Assembly (NCBI GenBank): GCA_040756475.1
Contig: JBFLZB010000002.1
Coordinates: 1-33,343 of the forward strand
Direction of reading: 5' to 3'
DNA: 33,343 bases
DNA from: Thermodesulfobacteriota bacterium
GTDB lineage: Bacteria > Desulfobacterota > Deferrisomatia > Deferrisomatales > JACRMM01
Shown here: positions 30,972 through 33,343 of the stretch, piece after piece
Numbering within the stretch: position 1 is the stretch's first letter
Layout: the number at the start of each line of letters is the position of its first letter
Made by a program: the position numbers and the translations under genes
Notes under the pieces: model-generated
Told to the model about the DNA's origin: nothing
What the model saw: the letters and a program-made list of their open reading frames with translations, nothing else
Databases searched by the model: none

Positions 30972-32345
30972 TCAGCCCCCCAGACCCATCAATGGCTCCG
31001 CGGGCACGGCGCACTGGTCCAGTGCCTGGGCCTCCGCCGGCAGGCCCAGGGCCACGGCCAGGAGCTGGGTCACGTAGACCACGGGAAGCTGGAAGCCGAG
31101 CTCCGCCTCCATCTCGGGCTGGCGCTCGTCGAGGTTCACGTGGCACAGGGGGCAGGCCGCCGCCACCAGATCCGCCCCCCGGGCGTGGGCCTCCCGGAGG
31201 ATCTCGGCGCTCATGCGCTTGGCAAGGGCGGTGTGGGAGATGGCGAGGCTCCCGCCGCAGCAGTCGGTCTTTCGGGACCAGGAGAGGGGCTCGGCCCCGA
31301 GCGCCCGCACCAGCCTCTCCATGCCCTGGGGGTTCTCGGACTCGGCGGCTCCCGTGTCGGCGGGCGGGCGGGTGAGGAGGCAGCCGTAGTAGCAGGCCAC
31401 CTTGAGGCCCTTGAGCGGTGCCGCGACCCTGGCCTCCAGGGTCTCCAGGTCCACCTGCCCCAGGAGGTCCACGGCGTTCAAGACGCGCACCCCGTCGCCG
31501 TACTCCTGCCCCAGCTCCCCGTCCACCCGGGCGGCGAGCTCCCCGTCCTCCCGGTAGTGGCGAAGCGCCGTGCAAAAGCGCCCGTAGCAGGCGGCGCAGG
31601 GGGCCACCACCCGATCGAGGCCCATGCGCTCGGCGATGGCGAGGTTCTGGAGCGGCATGCTCACCGCCCGCACCGGGTCGGCCCCGTGGGCGGGGGTGGT
31701 GCCGCAGCAGGTCCATCCGGGGATCTCCCGGACCTCGAACCCCAGGGCCTCGGCGGTTCCCCGGAAGGAGCGGTCGAAGGCGGCCCCGGTGGAGTGCAGC
31801 GAGCACCCCGGGTAGTAGGCCACCCGGTGCGGCGCCGGCTCCACCGCCTCGACCCGCTTCGGGGGCCGCGCCACCTGGGGGAGGAGCCGGATCTTCCCCT
31901 TCCGGATCATCCGAAGCCCCATGGGCAGATCCCGGAGGGGCTTGCCGTCCCGCAGGTTGAGCTCTCCCATGAGGCCGGCCTCGTACACCCGCCCGAAGAC
32001 CCGGGCGTTTCGCAGGAAGGCCTTGAAGAACCGGGCGGTCTCGGGCACCGAGGCCCGGTCCAGGGTCTGCTGGCGGAAGTGGTCGATGATGCCCGGGATG
32101 TCGAGCCCCTGGGGACAGCGGGTGTTGCAGGTCTGGCACGAGGCGCACAGCCACACCGTGCGGCTGTCGGCCACCGAGGCGTCCCCCTCCTGGATGGCCA
32201 GCATCACCTGGCTCGGCAGGAGGTCGAAGTCCTCGGCCACCGGGCACCCGGAGGAACAGCGCAGGCACTGGTAGCACAGGTGCGCGTTCTGGTGGGTCGC
32301 TTGTTCGACCTGCTCCGCAAGAGCCCCGCTGCGCTGTGCCGTCAT
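30972..32345 (-). CDS. hdrCB: HdrC-HdrB fusion, copy 1
   Basis: A 457-residue fusion with the same plan as 23620-25038. HdrC clusters: C24, C27, C30, C34 and C67, C70, C73, C77. HdrB CCG domains: YYPGCSLH...GWTCCGTTPAH...PCAACYG and CYYGCLLTRP...DCCGGSLA...CPLCHVNLDERQ, so all cluster ligands are present. ATG (MTAQRSG) is used; AAAGGG lies about 9 bases upstream. It lies between metF and hdrA. Differences from copy 2 are spread over the whole chain, so the duplication is old rather than recent. Confidence 0.93.
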   Translation of the reverse strand: MTAQRSGALAEQVEQATHQNAHLCYQCLRCSSGCPVAEDFDLLPSQVMLAIQEGDASVADSRTVWLCASCQTCNTRCPQGLDIPGIIDHFRQQTLDRASVPETARFFKAFLRNARVFGRVYEAGLMGELNLRDGKPLRDLPMGLRMIRKGKIRLLPQVARPPKRVEAVEPAPHRVAYYPGCSLHSTGAAFDRSFRGTAEALGFEVREIPGWTCCGTTPAHGADPVRAVSMPLQNLAIAERMGLDRVVAPCAACYGRFCTALRHYREDGELAARVDGELGQEYGDGVRVLNAVDLLGQVDLETLEARVAAPLKGLKVACYYGCLLTRPPADTGAAESENPQGMERLVRALGAEPLSWSRKTDCCGGSLAISHTALAKRMSAEILREAHARGADLVAAACPLCHVNLDERQPEMEAELGFQLPVVYVTQLLAVALGLPAEAQALDQCAVPAEPLMGLGG

Positions 32346-32355
32346 GGGTAACCCT

Positions 32356-32434
32356 TTGCGTGTTGCGCGTTGCGCGTTGCTCGTTGGGCCCCCCGTCCGT
32401 GGTCCGTGCCTTACGCTCTGTGCCCTGCGCCCTC
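32356..32434. repeat. Heptamer repeat, metF/hdrCB junction
   Basis: GCGTTGC units, then GTCCGTG and CTGTGCCCTGCGCCC units. The repeat runs into metF: it contains the stop (32411-32413) and encodes the tail GAGHRA. Confidence 0.85.
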
Positions 32435-33343
32435 GGCCGCCGCCGGCATGGGCTGCGGCCGGGGCAGGAGCCCCGCCCCCTCCACGATGGGGCGCACGGC
32501 CTCCTCCCACTCGATGGCCATCACGTGGACCCCGGCGACGCCGGGGATCTCCCGCACCTCCTGGATCTGCTCGATGCACAGCCGGATCCCCTCGGCGCGC
32601 CAGGCCCTGGACTTCTCGGCCTTGTCGTCGATGCCCTTGCCGGCCTGGGTGAGGCGGTCGATCACGGCCTCGGGCATGTCGATGCCGGGGACGTTGGCGG
32701 CCATGTACTTGGCCATGGCCGGGCCCTTGAGCGGGCTCAGGCCCGCCATTACGTACACCTGGTCCAGGAGCCCCATGTCGCCGAGCTTCGCCATGAAGTC
32801 CTTGAACCGGGGCATGTTGTAGATGCACTGGGTCTGGAGGAAGCGCGCCCCGGCCCGCACCTTCTTGGCCACCCGGAAGGGCCGGTAGGGGATGGGGTCG
32901 GCAAAGGGGCTCTCCACCGCCCCCAGGAAGAACCGGGGCGGCTCCCCTTCGAGCTCCTCCCCGTTGGCGAAGACGCCGTGGTCTCGCATCTCGGCCATCA
33001 TCTTCACGAGCTGGATCGAGTCCACGTCCCACACGTTCTTGGCGTCGGGGTGGTTGCCGAAGGTCTGGTGGTCGCCCGTGAGGCACAGGAGGTTACGCAG
33101 CCCCAGGCCCCAGGCCCCCAGGAGGTCGGCCTGAATGGCCAGGCGGTTCCTATCGCGGCAGGTCATCTGCACCACCGGCTCCACCCCCTCCTCCCGGGCC
33201 AGGAGCCCCGCGGCAATCGAGCTCATGCGCACCACCGCAGTCTGGTTGTCGGTGATGTTGGCCGCGTCCACCGCGCCGCGCAGGAGGCGCGCCTTCTTGC
33301 GGATCACCTCGGGCTCGGCCCCCTTTGGAGGCCCCAGCTCCCC
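32411..33343 (-). CDS. metF: MetF, copy 1 (5' end outside the window)
   Basis: Partial MetF-family gene, 310 codons visible; the frame is open to the window edge. The first visible residues GELGPPKGAEPEVIRKKAR align with residues about 20-40 of copy 2, so only about 20 residues are missing; the GTG at 33307 is internal. Conserved: ITDNQTAVVRMSS, QMTCRDRNRLAIQADLL, LCLTGDHQTFGNHP, FLQTQCIYN, PLKGPAMAKYM. Differences from copy 2 are spread throughout. It reduces methylene-H4F and is probably tied to the HdrCB encoded next. Confidence 0.92.
   Translation of the reverse strand, partial: GELGPPKGAEPEVIRKKARLLRGAVDAANITDNQTAVVRMSSIAAGLLAREEGVEPVVQMTCRDRNRLAIQADLLGAWGLGLRNLLCLTGDHQTFGNHPDAKNVWDVDSIQLVKMMAEMRDHGVFANGEELEGEPPRFFLGAVESPFADPIPYRPFRVAKKVRAGARFLQTQCIYNMPRFKDFMAKLGDMGLLDQVYVMAGLSPLKGPAMAKYMAANVPGIDMPEAVIDRLTQAGKGIDDKAEKSRAWRAEGIRLCIEQIQEVREIPGVAGVHVMAIEWEEAVRPIVEGAGLLPRPQPMPAAAEGAGHRA

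Noticed and set aside
27675-32277. Very long open frames opposite to or overlapping hdrA and hdrCB
   Set aside because: They are expected shadows in GC-rich DNA; their products are Pro/Arg/Gly/Ala-rich with no recognisable domains, while the hdr frames show full cofactor motifs.
33305-33307. GTG 33307 as the true start of metF copy 1
   Set aside because: The frame remains open to the window edge and the upstream codons (GELGPP...) align with the conserved N-terminus of copy 2.

Overview
The window is very GC-rich (roughly 70% by eye) and looks like a chromosome segment of an anaerobic, delta-proteobacteria-type (Desulfobacterota/Desulfuromonadia-like) bacterium. The pointers are an outer-surface multiheme cytochrome with both CXXCH and CX4CH haem motifs, a GlrK-lipoprotein-GlrR two-component system, a complete branched-chain amino acid (Liv) ABC transporter, and a large heterodisulfide-reductase/methylene-tetrahydrofolate-reductase (Hdr-Met) cluster of the kind tied to the Wood-Ljungdahl pathway. 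I cannot name the species. No rRNA, tRNA, CRISPR array, transposase or phage gene was recognised.

Layout. (1) 123-7130 is an envelope locus. Two plus-strand genes (a CsgG-like periplasmic protein and an outer-membrane beta-barrel) face a four-gene minus-strand operon: trypsin-like protease, membrane Ser/Thr kinase with a PEGA domain, thioredoxin-TPR-CsgG protein and CsgG-like lipoprotein. Three proteins share the same CsgG-like core, which suggests one undescribed envelope or secretion system. (2) 7322-12550 is livF-livK-livH-livM-livG on the plus strand, with promoters before livF and livK and a hairpin after livK. (3) 12643-14715 encodes an unusual fusion of a beta-helix/FN3 secreted protein, with its C-terminal sorting-signal-like tail, to a second signal-peptide-like segment and a beta-barrel. 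It is followed by the remnant of an Ig-like domain gene and a hexamer-repeat hairpin. (4) 15127-17613 (minus) encodes a ten-haem lipoprotein cytochrome. Upstream of it I see a sigma-54 promoter and an exact TGTC-N10-GACA site, the motif bound by GlrR. The next genes (17977-21499, minus) are glrR, a QseG-like lipoprotein and glrK. (5) 21808-22751 (plus) holds a small membrane protein with its own terminator, then bacterioferritin. (6) 22914 to the end (minus) is the Hdr-Met cluster. In transcription order it reads metF (cut by the window edge), hdrCB fusion, double-length hdrA, mvhD, metV, a second metF, a second hdrCB fusion and a CBS-ACT protein.

How the parts fit. The Hdr-Met cluster has all the parts of a MetFV-HdrABC-MvhD complex, which would couple methylene-H4F reduction to flavin-based electron transfer, but metF and hdrCB are each present twice around one two-module HdrA. 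The cytochrome next to GlrKR suggests that envelope sensing controls extracellular electron transfer here.

Small intergenic repeats are a strong feature of the whole window. Three families (a 9-mer arranged as inverted pairs, a heptamer, and a hexamer) fill most gene junctions, and in several cases the repeat itself supplies the stop codon and the last codons of a gene.
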